Notes under the pieces: model-generated | The model's database searches: none | Seen by the model: only the letters and a program-made list of their open reading frames with translations | What the model was told of the DNA's origin: nothing | Program-made: the position numbers and the translations under genes | Assembly (NCBI GenBank): GCA_028289605.1 | Contig: JANQON010000013.1 | Location: forward strand, 1-53,040 | DNA length: 53,040 nt | Direction: 5' to 3' | Source of the DNA: Hyphococcus sp. | Lineage (GTDB): Bacteria > Pseudomonadota > Alphaproteobacteria > Caulobacterales > Parvularculaceae | Shown here: positions 32,802 through 41,870 of the stretch, one piece after another | How the letters are laid out: every line of letters begins with the position of its first letter | How positions within the stretch are numbered: the stretch's first letter is position 1

Positions 32802-34190
32802 ATGCCGGCTGTCATGACGGAAGAGACGCAAGATCAACTGTCCGCCGAACGCCGACGCCGCCGGACGCGACGGCGCGGCTGGCGCGGCGCGCGTGCGCGG
32901 GCTGAGCGGGTTGTCGATCGCGTGCTGGGGCGATGGGTGGACCCGCTGTCCGCCTCAAACCGCCGGCGCCGGATGGCCGCCCTTGGCTTGGCGCTCGCCA
33001 TCAATCTCGCCGTTTTCACCTTGCTGTCGATGTTCGCCCGCGTGCGCATCTGGATCCCCAATGCGCCAAGCGACACCATCCAGGTCACGCTGGTGGAATG
33101 GGAGCGTCCGGAATTCCCGGAACTGCGCGACCCGGTGATCGAGGAAGAACCTGAACCAGAACCGGAGCCCGAGCCTGAGCCGGAAATTGTCGAGGAGCCG
33201 GAACCCGAACCCGAGCCGGAACCTGAACCCGAACCAGAGCCGGAGCCCGAACCTGAACCGGAGCCGGAACCCGAACCTGAGCCCGAGACCCTGCCGGATC
33301 TCACCGGTCTCGATCTCGATCCGGAGCCCGCGCCGGCGCCCGAAGCGCTTGAGCCGGAACCGTTCATTCCCGACCCTGCGCCGGCGGCGGAAGACGACCT
33401 CTCCCTGCCGGAGCCTGAGGAGGAGCCGCTGGAGCAAACGCCGGCGGAGGATGATCCCGACCCGCTGATCTCCGTCGAACCGGAACGGGAGCGCGACCCC
33501 GGTCTTGAAGACATCCTCGCGCCGGAGGACGCCGACGGCGAGGACGACGCCGGGGATGACGGCGCCGAGGAAGACGAGGAGGACGTTCCGCCCGAGCCGG
33601 TCGAGCCGCCGGAAGAGGAACTGATCGTGGAGGAAGAAACGACCGGCGACGATATGTTCGACGAAGAGCCGGTGTTCTCGGGTCGCCGTTTTACGTTGCC
33701 GCAGGTCGAACTGCCGATTGGCGAAGCGGCCATTGACCCGAGCAGCTCCGGCGTCGTTGCGATCTTCTGCCCCGACGAGTTCGAAGACGAAGACAAGGCC
33801 GCCGAATGCGCCGGGCGGCGGGAGATTCTCTCCGGCTGGCGGCCCGGTCAGGGTACGGAGGATTTCTCCCGCGCCGAACAGCTATTGCGTCGCGCGCGGA
33901 CGGCCGGCCAGACCGGTCCCGATCTCGACAAGGTCATCGGGCCGCGATCGGCGCGCCGCTTTGACGATCGCGAGCGCATCAACGCCTTGCGTGACTTCCG
34001 CCGCGGCGTCGGCGACGCCAGCGCCATTGCCGAAGGCGCGGACGACAACCTCTCCGGCGGCGCGGTCCTCCCCGATGTCGGCGCGCCCGCGCTCGAGCCC
34101 GCATGGACCTTCCGCGAGGACGGCGAGCTGACGCAGAAAGAAATCGAGGAGCTGGAAGAAGCGCTCCGGGAAGCCGAAGAGAATAGGTGA
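32802..34190 (+). CDS. TonB-like membrane protein with Glu-Pro repeat
   Basis: This 462-residue protein has a very basic N-terminus ([19 protein letters not shown]), one membrane helix at about 58-78 ([17 protein letters not shown]) and a (Glu-Pro)n spacer at about 116-163. An acidic Pro-rich stretch and a folded C-terminal part with two Cys ([20 protein letters not shown]) and a helical end follow. The basic cytosolic end, single helix and EP spacer match TonB/TolA-like periplasm-spanning proteins, but no standard TonB C-terminal domain is evident. It could link inner-membrane energy or the wall to an outer-membrane target. It is divergent from purD. Confidence 0.75.
   Translation: MPAVMTEETQDQLSAERRRRRTRRRGWRGARARAERVVDRVLGRWVDPLSASNRRRRMAALGLALAINLAVFTLLSMFARVRIWIPNAPSDTIQVTLVEWERPEFPELRDPVIEEEPEPEPEPEPEPEIVEEPEPEPEPEPEPEPEPEPEPEPEPEPEPEPETLPDLTGLDLDPEPAPAPEALEPEPFIPDPAPAAEDDLSLPEPEEEPLEQTPAEDDPDPLISVEPERERDPGLEDILAPEDADGEDDAGDDGAEEDEEDVPPEPVEPPEEELIVEEETTGDDMFDEEPVFSGRRFTLPQVELPIGEAAIDPSSSGVVAIFCPDEFEDEDKAAECAGRREILSGWRPGQGTEDFSRAEQLLRRARTAGQTGPDLDKVIGPRSARRFDDRERINALRDFRRGVGDASAIAEGADDNLSGGAVLPDVGAPALEPAWTFREDGELTQKEIEELEEALREAEENR
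33148..33290 (+). repeat. In-frame Glu-Pro coding repeat
   Basis: A tandem hexanucleotide-like repeat (GAACCN/GAGCCN codon pairs) lies within the TonB-like gene. The opposite strand reads as Ser-Gly repeats, which creates long spurious frames. Such repeats can change in number by slippage, altering the periplasmic spacer length. Confidence 0.85.
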
Positions 34191-34202
34191 TTGCGCGCCG
34201 GT

Positions 34203-34242
34203 GTCATTCCGGACGGCCGCAAGGCCGATCCGGAATCCATGG
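34203..34242 (+). repeat. REP-like palindrome, copy R1
   Basis: It runs from GTCATTCCGG to CCGGAATCCATGG, imperfectly palindromic. It is paired head to head with R2 (34281-34322), forming an inverted pair left of the GIY-YIG gene. Confidence 0.8.
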
Positions 34243-34280
34243 CTCGCCATTTCAACAGTCAAATCACTTGAAATGTTGTG

Positions 34281-34322
34281 CTATGGATTCCGGGTTCTTG
34301 CTGCGCAAGCCCCGGAATGACA
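34281..34322 (-). repeat. REP-like palindrome, copy R2
   Basis: Inverted relative to R1: TATGGATTCCGGGTTC to GCCCCGGAATGACA. It ends a few bases before the GIY-YIG frame. Confidence 0.8.
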
Positions 34323-34326
34323 TCAC

Positions 34327-34614
34327 TTGGCGTACTACATTTACATAATGGCGAGCCAAAAGAACGGGACTTTGTACATAGGTATAACAAACAACATCAG
34401 CGCGCGGGCCTTAGCTCATCGCGAAGGACGCGGAGCAACGTTTACGAAGAAGTATGGCGTCACGCGGCTGGTTTACATGGAGATATTCGAAGACGTGAAC
34501 GAGGCTATTGCGCGCGAAAAAGAACTCAAAAAGTGGCGGCGGCAATGGAAGATCGAACTGATTGAGTCCGTCAATCCCGATTGGGATGATTTGTTTCTAA
34601 AGTTGAACCACTGA
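34327..34614 (+). CDS. GIY-YIG family small endonuclease
   Basis: This 95-residue protein is a complete single GIY-YIG domain: YYIYIMASQKNGTLYIGITN (the two YI tracts), the catalytic Arg region SARALAHREG, and the late Glu in NEAIAREKELKKWRRQWK. It resembles the UPF0213/YhbQ-like or Slx1-like short group that cleaves branched or single-stranded DNA. The first codon is TTG at 34327. It stands alone, with inverted pairs of REP-like palindromes on each side (R1/R2 and R3/R4). This small gene with repeats looks like a moved unit. Confidence 0.9.
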   Translation: MAYYIYIMASQKNGTLYIGITNNISARALAHREGRGATFTKKYGVTRLVYMEIFEDVNEAIAREKELKKWRRQWKIELIESVNPDWDDLFLKLNH

Positions 34615-34615
34615 G

Positions 34616-34657
34616 TGTCATCCCGGGGCTCGCGAAGCGAGAACCCGGGATCCATGG
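34616..34657 (+). repeat. REP-like palindrome, copy R3
   Basis: TGTCATCCCGGGGCTCGCGA through AACCCGGGATCCATGG. It begins right at the GIY-YIG stop codon. Confidence 0.8.
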
Positions 34658-34695
34658 CGCCGCGCTTCAACCGTTGCTTCGGCTGAAATGGCGAG

Positions 34696-34740
34696 CCATG
34701 GATTCCGGGTTCGCATCTTTGATGCGCCCCGGAATGACAA
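34696..34740 (-). repeat. REP-like palindrome, copy R4
   Basis: Inverted relative to R3: CCATGGATTCCGGGTTCGCA to GCCCCGGAATGACAA, with an internal hairpin GCATC-TTT-GATGC. Confidence 0.8.
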
Positions 34741-34746
34741 TGTAGG

Positions 34747-36540
34747 CTACAACTGCCTCATCGTCGGCCTTACCTTCTTGCCGCCGAGCCAGGCGTCCTT
34801 GAACAGGTTGCCGGCGTATTTCGCGCCGTTCTTGTCGCCCTGTCGTTTGTAGGCTTCGGAAAGTCCGAAAAGCACAAGCGCATTGTTCGGCGACTCGGTG
34901 AGCGCTTCGAGGAATAATTGTTCGCCGCGCTCGGTTTCGCCTTTTTCAACGAGCATCGCCGCCAGCGTCTGTTTCGCCGGATAATACCAGTAGGGCGGCT
35001 CGGTGTAGGCGATCTGGTCCTGAATGGCGACGGCGTCTTCCATGGCTTCAATCGCCGTATCGAACTTGTCTTCCGCGGCGGCGGCGCGCGCAGTGACGGT
35101 GAGGCGGGCAATGTTCAAAATGTCGAGCGCGGGCACGCCATTGTCGGTAAGCCCGGACAGATCCGCCTCGGCGACAATCGTTGCAATCGCTTCGGCTTCT
35201 GCATAGGCGCCGGCGACGTCGCCTTTTCTGGCGAGCGCTTCGCCGCGGGCGTAACGCCAGGCGCCGATCAGAAACGGAAACGCCGCATCGGGTTGTTCAA
35301 GCGCAAGGATGTCGTCCGGGTCGCCGAACTGCACCATGGCGTAATAAGGCGCGGCCTTGATCGGCTGCACGAAGGGCGCCGCGTTCGCCATTTCGATGGG
35401 CAGTTTTTCGTCAAGCCTTTTCGCCATGGCGAGCGCGGTTTCCGCATCGCCCGCCATCTGCGCCGACGTCATCGCGAAATGAATATTGTGGGTGTAGTAG
35501 CCGAATTCATAAATGACGCTGGCGTCGGCGTGCTCGAGATAAGCGGCGTCAACGGCGACGGCCCTGATGTTGTGGCCAAGCGACTGTTTGAACCGGCCGA
35601 TGCGATAATAGGTGTGCGACGGCATATGGATAAGGTGGCCGAGGCCCGGCGCCAGATCCGCCAGGCGGTCGGCATGGTCGGCGGCGCGATAGGGGTCCTG
35701 CGAGGCTTCCGTTATATGAATATAGAGATGGATCGACGCCGTATGCAGCGGATTGCGCGCAAGCACGCCTTCCAATAGCGAAATTGTGCGCGCCGTGCGT
35801 CCTTTCGGCGTGCGGCCGCCGTCCTCCCAGTAGTCCCAGGGCTGTGTGTCCATGTTGGCTTCCGCCGCCAGCGCGGCGATGAAGTCATCATCCGGGTACT
35901 GAAGGGCGACCGCGTCCATAGCGTCGGCGAAGGCGTTGTCGAGCTTTGATCGATCATCGACCGGGCCTTCTTCATAACGATAGTTGAGGGCGTTGATCAG
36001 CGCCTGTTCCTTTTCGCTGGCGCCGTCCTTTGCGGCGTTGGCTTTTTGCAAAGCGGCCCAGGCCGGCGCGACGGCGTCCGGGAAGAACGGCGCGTTGATG
36101 TTCGGCCCATGGGCGAAGGCCTCGCCCCAGTAGCACATGGCGCAGTCGGGATCGGCGGCCTGCGCCTTTTGAAACGATTTGACTGCTTCGCCGTGATTGA
36201 AGTTGTACGTATGCGCAAGCCCCTGGTTGAACCAGGCTTGCGCCTCCGCATTGGCGGTGGTGACGGCGTAGCTGATTTCGCCAAGGCTCGCGTTTAGTTC
36301 GTTTGACGGTTTGATTGTCGGCGCTGTGGCGTCGGCGTAGGCGCTAGCCGCGCGCACGAAAAACTGTCGGCGTTTGGCGAGTTCGTCATCGCCATTGCCG
36401 CAGAGCGACCGCGCGACGGCGAGGGGATGGACAAAGGGGGCGGCATTAGTATCGCCGCGTTCTATTGTTGAAATGCTGAAGCTCGCGCCGGTGAGAATAA
36501 TTGCGCCTGCGGCGACGCCGGCCAGATATTTCGGGTTCAT
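34747..36540 (-). CDS. Exported tetratricopeptide-repeat protein
   Basis: This 597-residue protein is taken from MNPKYLAGVAAGAIILTG, which supplies an N-terminal signal or anchor; 54 further upstream codons are open but look unselected and enter the xseA promoter region. It has repeated TPR helices (AEAQAWFNQGLAHTYNFNHG, FQKAQAADPDCAMCYWGEA, YAEAEAIATIVAEADLS). The DCAMCYWGEAFAHGPNINAP segment is conserved in this family; it has a CxxC but no following His, so it is not a c-type haem site. It is probably periplasmic or membrane-attached, a scaffold of unknown partners. It is divergent from xseA. Confidence 0.82.
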   Translation of the reverse strand: MNPKYLAGVAAGAIILTGASFSISTIERGDTNAAPFVHPLAVARSLCGNGDDELAKRRQFFVRAASAYADATAPTIKPSNELNASLGEISYAVTTANAEAQAWFNQGLAHTYNFNHGEAVKSFQKAQAADPDCAMCYWGEAFAHGPNINAPFFPDAVAPAWAALQKANAAKDGASEKEQALINALNYRYEEGPVDDRSKLDNAFADAMDAVALQYPDDDFIAALAAEANMDTQPWDYWEDGGRTPKGRTARTISLLEGVLARNPLHTASIHLYIHITEASQDPYRAADHADRLADLAPGLGHLIHMPSHTYYRIGRFKQSLGHNIRAVAVDAAYLEHADASVIYEFGYYTHNIHFAMTSAQMAGDAETALAMAKRLDEKLPIEMANAAPFVQPIKAAPYYAMVQFGDPDDILALEQPDAAFPFLIGAWRYARGEALARKGDVAGAYAEAEAIATIVAEADLSGLTDNGVPALDILNIARLTVTARAAAAEDKFDTAIEAMEDAVAIQDQIAYTEPPYWYYPAKQTLAAMLVEKGETERGEQLFLEALTESPNNALVLFGLSEAYKRQGDKNGAKYAGNLFKDAWLGGKKVRPTMRQL

Positions 36541-36725
36541 CGCTTCGTTCCTTCCTGATGAGTATTGCGGGCCGTCAGACAGGCGGCGTTTTACGCTTAG
36601 GCGCGGCGTACGCGACGGGCGCGGGGCGACAGAACTGACAAAAGTTAGCGCCGGCTCGCTGAATTTCGCTGCGAGGTCCGTTGCGGCGTCTCCCCACGCC
36701 ATACGAAGTGTGTTTTAACCCTGCG

Positions 36726-38153
36726 ATGGTCCGCGAGCAAATCGGCAATGTTCACGAATACACCGTTTCGGAGCTTTCCGGCGCGGTTAAACGGGCGATT
36801 GAGGACAATTTCGGCCTTGTGCGCGTCAAGGGCGAGTTGGGGCGGGTGACGCGCGCCGCCTCGGGCCATGTCTATCTCGACCTCAAGGATGAAAAAGCGG
36901 TCCTTTCGGGCGTCATGTGGAAGGGTATGGCGGCGCGGCTTTCCATCAATCCGGAGCAGGGGATGGAGGTTGTCGCCACGGGCCGTATGACCACCTTCCC
37001 CGGCCAGTCGCGCTATCAGATCATTATCGATACGCTGGAGCCCGCCGGCGTCGGCGCCCTGATGGCGCTGTTTGAGGAACGCAAAAAGAAGCTCGCCGCC
37101 GAAGGACTCTTTGCGCCGGAGCGGAAAAAACCGATCCCGTTTCTGCCCGATGTCATCGGCGTCGTGACCTCGCCCTCGGGCGCTGTCATTCGCGATATTC
37201 TGCATCGCCTGCGCGAACGGTTCCCCCGCCATGTTCTTGTCTGGCCGACGCTGGTGCAGGGACGCGGCGCGGAAGAAAAAATCGCGGCCGCCATCGAGGG
37301 CTTCAATGCCCTGGCGCCGGGCGGCGATGTTCCGCGTCCGGACGTTATGATCGTCGCCCGCGGCGGCGGGTCTTTGGAAGATCTCTGGTGCTTCAACGAG
37401 GAGGCGGTCGCCCGCGCCGTCGCCGCGAGCGACATTCCCGTTATCTCCGCCGTGGGCCACGAAACCGACACGACGCTGATCGACTATGTTGCCGACAAGC
37501 GCGCGCCGACGCCGACGGCGGCCGCCGAATTCGCCGTGCCGGTGCGGTCTGAACTCCTGAGCGAGGTCCTCAACAAGGAACGACGCATGGTCGGCGCCGC
37601 GGCGCAGATGATGGAGGCGCGCCGCAACGCCTTGCGGTCCGCCGAACGGGGCCTCGGACGCCCGGAAGACGTTCTTGGCGCCGCGCAGCAATTGCTCGAC
37701 CGGCGCAGCGATCAACTCACCGCAGCCTTGCGCGCGCGGGCGGCGCGGGCGGAAAAGGAACTCGCCGGCGTTGTCGGCGGCCTGTCGGTCCGGACGTTAA
37801 GGGCGGGCGTTGAAACCCGATTGCGCGAGACGGGGCGTCTGGGCGCTCGACTGCGCCCGGCGGTCAAACGGGAGTTTCAGGCTTTCGCCGACCGGGTCGC
37901 CCATCACGGCCGACTGCTTGAGAGTTTTGACTACAAGAATGTCCTTTCCCGCGGCTTTGCGCTGGTGCGCGACGCCGGCGGCAAGCTGGTACGTCGCGCG
38001 CAGGCGGCCCCGGCGAGCGGGCCCGGCGAGATCGAGTTCGCCGACGGCGCGCGGGCGGTGACGTTCGACGATGCGCCGAAGGATCAAAAAACCGCTCGGA
38101 AGGCGGCTGCGAAGAAAGTAGCAAAGCCGCAACAACAAAGACTTTTTGATTAG
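36726..38153 (+). CDS. xseA: Exodeoxyribonuclease VII large subunit
   Basis: This 475-residue protein is taken from MVREQIGNVHEYTVSELSGA. An OB-fold DNA-binding domain (VKGELGRVTRAASGHVYLDL, VSELSGAVKRAIE) comes first. The catalytic domain follows with [55 protein letters not shown] and SAVGHETDTTLIDYVADKRA, then a coiled-coil region and a C-terminal YKNVLSRGFALVRDAGGKLV. It degrades single-stranded DNA in repair together with XseB, which is not in the window. It is full length with an intact core. Confidence 0.96.
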   Translation: MVREQIGNVHEYTVSELSGAVKRAIEDNFGLVRVKGELGRVTRAASGHVYLDLKDEKAVLSGVMWKGMAARLSINPEQGMEVVATGRMTTFPGQSRYQIIIDTLEPAGVGALMALFEERKKKLAAEGLFAPERKKPIPFLPDVIGVVTSPSGAVIRDILHRLRERFPRHVLVWPTLVQGRGAEEKIAAAIEGFNALAPGGDVPRPDVMIVARGGGSLEDLWCFNEEAVARAVAASDIPVISAVGHETDTTLIDYVADKRAPTPTAAAEFAVPVRSELLSEVLNKERRMVGAAAQMMEARRNALRSAERGLGRPEDVLGAAQQLLDRRSDQLTAALRARAARAEKELAGVVGGLSVRTLRAGVETRLRETGRLGARLRPAVKREFQAFADRVAHHGRLLESFDYKNVLSRGFALVRDAGGKLVRRAQAAPASGPGEIEFADGARAVTFDDAPKDQKTARKAAAKKVAKPQQQRLFD

Positions 38154-38162
38154 CCCACCCGC

Positions 38163-38205
38163 TGTCATCCCGGGGCTTGCGAAGCAAGAACCCGGGATCC
38201 ATGGG
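38163..38205 (+). repeat. REP-like palindrome, copy R5
   Basis: TGTCATCCCGGGGCTTGCGA to GAACCCGGGATCCATGG, nearly identical to R3. It lies downstream of xseA. Confidence 0.8.
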
Positions 38206-38242
38206 CCGGGGCTGAAAGGCAGCGAAGCGCCTCAGGGTTGCG

Positions 38243-38292
38243 CCATGGATTCCGGATCTGCGCGCGCCATGGCGCGCTTGTCCGGAATGACA
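38243..38292 (-). repeat. REP-like palindrome, copy R6
   Basis: Inverted partner of R5: CCATGGATTCCGGATC to GTCCGGAATGACA, with an internal GCGCGCCATGGCGCGC palindrome. It forms a third inverted pair, here without a nuclease gene. Confidence 0.8.
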
Positions 38293-38442
38293 AGAAACCG
38301 GCGAAAAACGCCTATTCAGGCTCAAACTGAGACGGCGCCAAAGAGCCTTGCGCGCCGTTTGCCGCTCTGCTACCCACGTTGTCCGACAATCAGATAATGT
38401 GAGAAATGCGTGCGCCGCGAGGAACGGCGCCGGGAGGTGCAT

Positions 38443-39615
38443 ATGCTTTCCAACAGCCAGGCGTTCATGAAATTCGACCTTGATCCGATGATCGAGGAAA
38501 TGCGGGAGATGGTGGCGCGCTGGGCCGCCGACCGGTTGGCGCCGCGGGCGGCGGACATCGACGAAAAGAACGAATTCCCCCGCGACCTCTGGCCGGAGCT
38601 TGGCGAGCTTGGCCTGCTCGGGATCACGGTGGCCGAAGAGGATGGCGGCGCCGGCCTCGGCTATCTCGCCCATTGCGTCGTCATGGAGGAAATCAGCCGC
38701 GCCTCCGGTGCCGTGGGGCTCTCCTACGGCGCGCACTCGAATTTGTGCGTGAACCAATTAAAGCTCAACGCCAACAAAGCGCAGAAAGAAAAATACCTGC
38801 CGAAACTGATCAGCGGCGAACATCTCGGCGCCCTCGCCATGTCCGAACCCGGCGCCGGCTCCGATGTTGTCGGCATGCGCACGCGCGCCGTGAAAAAGGG
38901 CGACCGGTATGTTCTTAACGGGAACAAGATGTGGATCACCAACGGGCCGGGCGCCGACACGGTGGTCGTTTACGCCAAGACCGAACCCGACGCCGGCTCG
39001 CGCGGCATCACCGCGTTCATCGTTGAAAAAGACTACAAAGGATTTTCAACGGCGCAGAAGCTCGACAAGCTCGGCATGCGCGGCTCGGACACGTGCGAAC
39101 TTGTGTTCGAGGATTGCGAAGTGCCGGAGGAAAACGTCCTTGGCGAGGTCAACAACGGCGTGGGCGTGTTGATGTCCGGTCTCGACTATGAGCGCACGGT
39201 CCTTTCCGCCGGCTCGACCGGCATCATGCAGGCGTGTCTCGACGTGGTGCTGCCTTACATTCACGACCGCAAGCAGTTCGGGCAACCGATCGGGTCGTTC
39301 CAGCTTGTGCAGGGCAAGCTGGCGGACATGTATGTGACGATGAACGCCGCAAAGTCATACGTCTATCAGGTGGCGAAAGCCTGCGACCGGGGCGAGACCA
39401 CGCGGCAGGATGCGGCGGGCTGCATTCTCTTCGCCGCGGAAAACGCGACAAAAATCGCCCTCGATGCGATCCAGTTGCTCGGCGGCAACGGTTATATCAA
39501 CGAATATCCGACGGGGCGGCTATTGCGCGATGCGAAACTCTATGAGATCGGCGCCGGCACGTCGGAAATCCGCCGTATGCTGATCGGCCGCGAACTCTTT
39601 TCGAAGACGGCGTAA
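38443..39615 (+). CDS. ivd: Isovaleryl-CoA dehydrogenase
   Basis: This 390-residue FAD enzyme oxidises isovaleryl-CoA to 3-methylcrotonyl-CoA in leucine breakdown. The start is set by GGGAGG 6 nt before ATG. It has [16 protein letters not shown] and [20 protein letters not shown] (FAD/substrate side), [19 protein letters not shown] with the likely catalytic Glu near 250 in the position used by isovaleryl-CoA dehydrogenases, and [20 protein letters not shown] followed by [15 protein letters not shown]. The rest of the leucine pathway (mccBAC, liu) is not in the window. It heads a tight operon with the regulator and the ALDH7 gene. Confidence 0.9.
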   Translation: MLSNSQAFMKFDLDPMIEEMREMVARWAADRLAPRAADIDEKNEFPRDLWPELGELGLLGITVAEEDGGAGLGYLAHCVVMEEISRASGAVGLSYGAHSNLCVNQLKLNANKAQKEKYLPKLISGEHLGALAMSEPGAGSDVVGMRTRAVKKGDRYVLNGNKMWITNGPGADTVVVYAKTEPDAGSRGITAFIVEKDYKGFSTAQKLDKLGMRGSDTCELVFEDCEVPEENVLGEVNNGVGVLMSGLDYERTVLSAGSTGIMQACLDVVLPYIHDRKQFGQPIGSFQLVQGKLADMYVTMNAAKSYVYQVAKACDRGETTRQDAAGCILFAAENATKIALDAIQLLGGNGYINEYPTGRLLRDAKLYEIGAGTSEIRRMLIGRELFSKTA

Positions 39616-39618
39616 GTC

Positions 39619-40347
39619 ATGGACGGAGGATTTCAACCGCTGACCCGCGAGCCGGCCTATCTCAAGGTCTGTCGCGCCATTGAAGACAAGATCGTCGCCG
39701 GCGACCTTGCCGACGGCGCCAGCCTGCCGACGGAAGCCGAACTCTGTGAGCAGTTCGCCGTCACCCGGTCGACCGTGCGCGAGGGGCTGCGGCTTCTTGA
39801 ACAGACGGGACTGATCATGCGCGGGCCCGGCAAGCGCATGTATGTGTCGCGCCCTAAAACCGAAGACGTGGCCGCCGCCGCAAGCCGCAGCCTGTCCCTC
39901 GGCGGCGCAACCTTTCGCGAAGTCTGGGAAGGGCTGGCGACGCTTTACCCGCCGGCGGCCCGGCTCGCCGCGGAACGCTTCGATGAAAAAACCATCGACG
40001 CCCTGCGCGCCATCAACGCCGATCTCGCCGCGCGACAAAACGCGGAGACGCAAGCGGTGGTCGACGGCGCCGTCGGATTCTTTCGCGAGGTCGCCGCCGG
40101 GCTGAACAACCGCGTCATGCTGGCCATGCTTGAGTCCCTCAACATGATGATCGAGGCGAGCCTCAGCCGCGTCATTGAAAGGGCGCCCAATGCGCGCCCG
40201 CGCATTGTCGAAGCGCAGGCGCATATCATCGACGCGCTCACCGCCGGCGATGGCGACCGGGCCGAGTTATGGATGAAGCGCCATACCGACGACATCGCCC
40301 GCGGCTGCATGGTCGCTGGCCTCGATCTCGATGCGCCGGTGCTGTAG
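39619..40347 (+). CDS. GntR/FadR-family transcriptional regulator
   Basis: This 242-residue protein starts 3 bp after ivd. The N-terminal winged helix-turn-helix (SLPTEAELCEQFAVTRSTVR, EGLRLLEQTGLIMRGPGKR) is typical of GntR. The C-terminal helical domain at about 95-225 resembles FCD/FadR effector domains that bind small organic acids or acyl-CoA. It probably controls its own ivd-regulator-ALDH operon in response to a pathway metabolite; I could not identify its operator. Confidence 0.88.
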   Translation: MDGGFQPLTREPAYLKVCRAIEDKIVAGDLADGASLPTEAELCEQFAVTRSTVREGLRLLEQTGLIMRGPGKRMYVSRPKTEDVAAAASRSLSLGGATFREVWEGLATLYPPAARLAAERFDEKTIDALRAINADLAARQNAETQAVVDGAVGFFREVAAGLNNRVMLAMLESLNMMIEASLSRVIERAPNARPRIVEAQAHIIDALTAGDGDRAELWMKRHTDDIARGCMVAGLDLDAPVL

Positions 40348-40350
40348 GCG

Positions 40351-41850
40351 ATGAAGTCTCCTCGTGATGAAGCACGCGCTATTCTGAATGACGTCGGCGT
40401 CGCCGCGCCCCTCGACGGCGGTTCGTTATCCGTGACATCGCCAATCGACGGGTCGGAAATCGCCGCTATTGCAGAGACAAGCCCCGCCGACATCGCTGCG
40501 AAAATCGCCGCGGCGCAGGACGCCTTCCTGCAATGGCGCGTGACGCCCGCGCCGGCGCGCGGGGAATTCGTGCGCCGTCTTGGTCTCGCCCTTCGTCAGC
40601 ACAAGGAGAGCCTCGGCCGGCTCGTGACCATCGAGTGCGGCAAGCCCATCTCCGAAGGGCTTGGCGAAGTGCAGGAGATGATCGACATCTGCGATTTCGC
40701 CGTGGGCCTGTCGCGGCAATTGCACGGGCTGACGATTGCAAGCGAGCGGCCCGGCCATCGGCTGATGGAAACGTGGCATCCGCTGGGGCCGGTCGGTGTC
40801 ATTTCCGCCTTCAATTTCCCCGTCGCCGTCTGGTCGTGGAACGCTGCGCTCGCCTTTGTCTGCGGCGACAGCGTCGTCTGGAAACCGTCGGAAAAAACGC
40901 CGCTGACGGCGCTGGCCGTTCAGGCGCTGGTCGAAGACGTTGCGAACGGTTTTAATGAAGCGCCGGCTGGATTGTCTCCCGTTATCATCGGCGATCGCGA
41001 CGCCGGCGAGACGGTGGTTGACGACCCGCGCATTGCGCTCATTTCCGCCACCGGCTCTACGGCCATGGGCCGCGCGGTAGGCGAACGAGCGGCGAAACGT
41101 TTCGCCAAAACCATCCTCGAACTCGGCGGCAATAATGCGGCGATCGTTGCGCCGTCGGCGGACCTCGACCTCGCGCTCCGCGGCGTCGTTTTTTCCGCCG
41201 TCGGCACGACGGGCCAGCGCTGCACCAGCCTGCGCCGGCTGTTCCTTCACCGCGATATTTATGACGGGTTTCTGGAGCGCATCATTAAAACCACCGGTTC
41301 AATCGCGATCGGCGACCCACGCGACGGCGAAAACCTGATCGGCCCACTGATCGACGAGAGCGCGTTCGACGACATGCAGCGCGCGCTGGCCCGCGCCCGC
41401 GACATGGGCGCAACAGTCCATGGCGGCGAGCGCATTGCCGGCGATGGCGTTTATGTGCGCCCGGCGATTGTCGAGATGAAATCCCATGACGGGCCGGCGC
41501 TTATCGAGACCTTCGCGCCGATCCTCTATGTCTTTCCGCATACGAACCTTGAAGACGCCATCGCCATGCAGAACGCCGTCGGGGCGGGGCTCTCTTCCTC
41601 AATCTTCACCACCGACATGCGCGAGGAGGGGCTGTTTCTCTCCGCCGCCGGTTCCGACTGCGGCATCGCCAACGTCAATCTCGGCACGTCGGGCGCGGAA
41701 ATCGGCGGCGCCTTTGGTGGCGAAAAGGAAACCGGCGGCGGGCGCGAGAGCGGTTCCGACGCCTGGAAAGCCTATATGCGCCGCCAGACCAACACGGTGA
41801 ATTATTCATCCGACCTGCCGCTGGCCCAGGGCGTCAAGTTTGACGTTTGA
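40351..41850 (+). CDS. ALDH7-type aldehyde dehydrogenase (aminoadipate semialdehyde-like)
   Basis: This 499-residue protein has the ALDH7 (antiquitin/AmaB) marks: PLGPVGVISAFNFPVAVWSW, ILELGGNNAAIVAPSADLDL with the general-base Glu near 256, and GTTGQRCTSLRRLFLHRDIY with the catalytic Cys near 291. The FGGEKETGGGRESGSDAWKA end is also typical. It should oxidise alpha-aminoadipic semialdehyde or piperideine-6-carboxylate in lysine breakdown, or a related aldehyde. It starts 3 bp after the GntR gene. The pairing with ivd suggests shared control of amino-acid catabolism rather than one linear pathway. Confidence 0.88.
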   Translation: MKSPRDEARAILNDVGVAAPLDGGSLSVTSPIDGSEIAAIAETSPADIAAKIAAAQDAFLQWRVTPAPARGEFVRRLGLALRQHKESLGRLVTIECGKPISEGLGEVQEMIDICDFAVGLSRQLHGLTIASERPGHRLMETWHPLGPVGVISAFNFPVAVWSWNAALAFVCGDSVVWKPSEKTPLTALAVQALVEDVANGFNEAPAGLSPVIIGDRDAGETVVDDPRIALISATGSTAMGRAVGERAAKRFAKTILELGGNNAAIVAPSADLDLALRGVVFSAVGTTGQRCTSLRRLFLHRDIYDGFLERIIKTTGSIAIGDPRDGENLIGPLIDESAFDDMQRALARARDMGATVHGGERIAGDGVYVRPAIVEMKSHDGPALIETFAPILYVFPHTNLEDAIAMQNAVGAGLSSSIFTTDMREEGLFLSAAGSDCGIANVNLGTSGAEIGGAFGGEKETGGGRESGSDAWKAYMRRQTNTVNYSSDLPLAQGVKFDV

Positions 41851-41870
41851 GCGGGTCGACCGCTCCCGGA

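Noticed and set aside
33148-33290. CRISPR-like repetition
   Set aside because: It is a short-period coding repeat (Glu-Pro codons) without spacers.
32834-33796. Ser-Gly repeat protein on the minus strand
   Set aside because: It is only the reverse complement of the Glu-Pro coding repeat.
36645-37715. 356-residue minus-strand frame opposite xseA
   Set aside because: Shadow frame; xseA is intact on the other strand with all family motifs.
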